From Oscillospiraceae bacterium (GTDB taxonomy: Bacteria; Bacillota; Clostridia; Oscillospirales; CAG-272): 6,786 nt of DNA. The position numbers were made by a program, and so were the translations under genes. The stretch covers positions 1 through 6,786 of the forward strand of contig WREN01000125.1 of the NCBI GenBank assembly GCA_009779295.1. The letters are read 5' to 3'. The stretch's first letter is position 1, and each line of letters starts with the position of its first letter. This document shows positions 6,541-6,786 of the stretch, in pieces. Below the pieces are notes generated by a model, which was not told the origin of the DNA, searched no databases, and was given only the letters and a program-made list of their open reading frames with translations.

Positions 6541-6786
6541 ATGTTAATTGGGAATGCTGTGATTGGTCAATCGGGAGGTCCGACCGCCGCGATAAACGCG
6601 ACATTGGCGGGAGTTATTAAAGGCGCGTATTCGGCTGACTGCATAAATAATGTATACGGAATGTTCAACGGTATAGAGGGTTTTCTCGAAGAACGGATTT
6701 GCAAGTTAGAAAATATTGACATAGAACTGTTATCACAAACGCCGTCCTCGGCGTTGGGTTCGTGCCGGATGAAACTGCCGAAAGAT
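6541..6786 (+). CDS. 6-phosphofructokinase, pyrophosphate-type clade (5' part only, cut by the right edge)
   Basis: Eighty-two codons are visible from the ATG, in frame to the last base. The product begins MLIGNAVIGQSGGPTAAINA, where VIGQSGGPTAAIN is the phosphate-donor-binding loop of the PfkA superfamily in the form GQSGGPT, unlike the GGDAPGMN form of classical ATP enzymes. It continues with VYGMFNGIEGFLEE (38-51) and TPSSALGSCRMKL (67-79); all three blocks are typical of the clade of about 400 residues usually annotated as diphosphate--fructose-6-phosphate 1-phosphotransferase. The expected reaction is phosphorylation of fructose 6-phosphate to fructose 1,6-bisphosphate in glycolysis, in the cytoplasm. 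The residues that decide ATP versus PPi use (around GGDD/GGDG near residue 100 and the following Lys) and the catalytic Asp lie beyond the window, so donor specificity is unproven. It is transcribed divergently from the gene A operon from its own strong promoter. Confidence 0.93.
   Translation, partial: MLIGNAVIGQSGGPTAAINATLAGVIKGAYSADCINNVYGMFNGIEGFLEERICKLENIDIELLSQTPSSALGSCRMKLPKD

Overview
The window looks like a piece of chromosome from an anaerobic, probably uncultured, Clostridia-type member of the Bacillota. The grounds are AT-rich intergenic DNA with consensus-like sigma-A promoters, strong purine Shine-Dalgarno sites, a lipoprotein ABC-transporter sugar-binding protein of the type expanded in gut Clostridia, and a phosphofructokinase start of the pyrophosphate-type ('GQSGGPT') clade. 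This is inference from protein character; there is no rRNA or other taxonomic marker.

Layout. Nearly all of the window is one leftward operon, read on the minus strand. It begins at a promoter near 6454-6482 and contains, in transcription order: (1) gene A, 6439-3932, an 835-residue protein with no signal peptide, a TIM-barrel-like core and a C-terminal beta-rich region; (2) a sugar ABC transporter substrate-binding lipoprotein, 3929-2484, starting 2 nt after gene A stops; (3) gene B, 2487 to the left edge, whose ATG overlaps the stop of the binding protein in an ATGA junction. Gene B is open at the left edge after 829 codons. From 6490 rightward a divergent promoter drives a phosphofructokinase gene that starts at 6541 and is cut by the right edge after 82 codons.

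The main observation is that A and B are paralogs. Residues about 8-530 of A match residues about 304-829 of B almost collinearly, including IDFH/FDFH, GLHTYA, a conserved D-A-I-D-G-M-G strand end, an IEYS-M-PS-W strand, and a small inserted beta module with the pattern RGxxGTxxxxHxxGxxV. B adds a lipoprotein signal peptide and about 280 residues of N-terminal alpha/beta domains. A has no export signal and is rich in cysteine (16 in the shared region against 2 in B). The simplest reading is that one probable glycan-acting enzyme family is deployed on both sides of the membrane: B anchored outside, the binding protein capturing the product, and A acting in the cytoplasm. The adjacent divergent phosphofructokinase would fit a carbohydrate-use locus, but a functional link is not shown. 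I cannot assign either paralog to a numbered glycoside hydrolase family.

No tRNA, rRNA, mobile element, CRISPR array, riboswitch or intrinsic terminator was seen. The only non-coding stretch is the 101-bp divergent promoter region (6440-6540); no gene-free stretch exceeds 300 bases.
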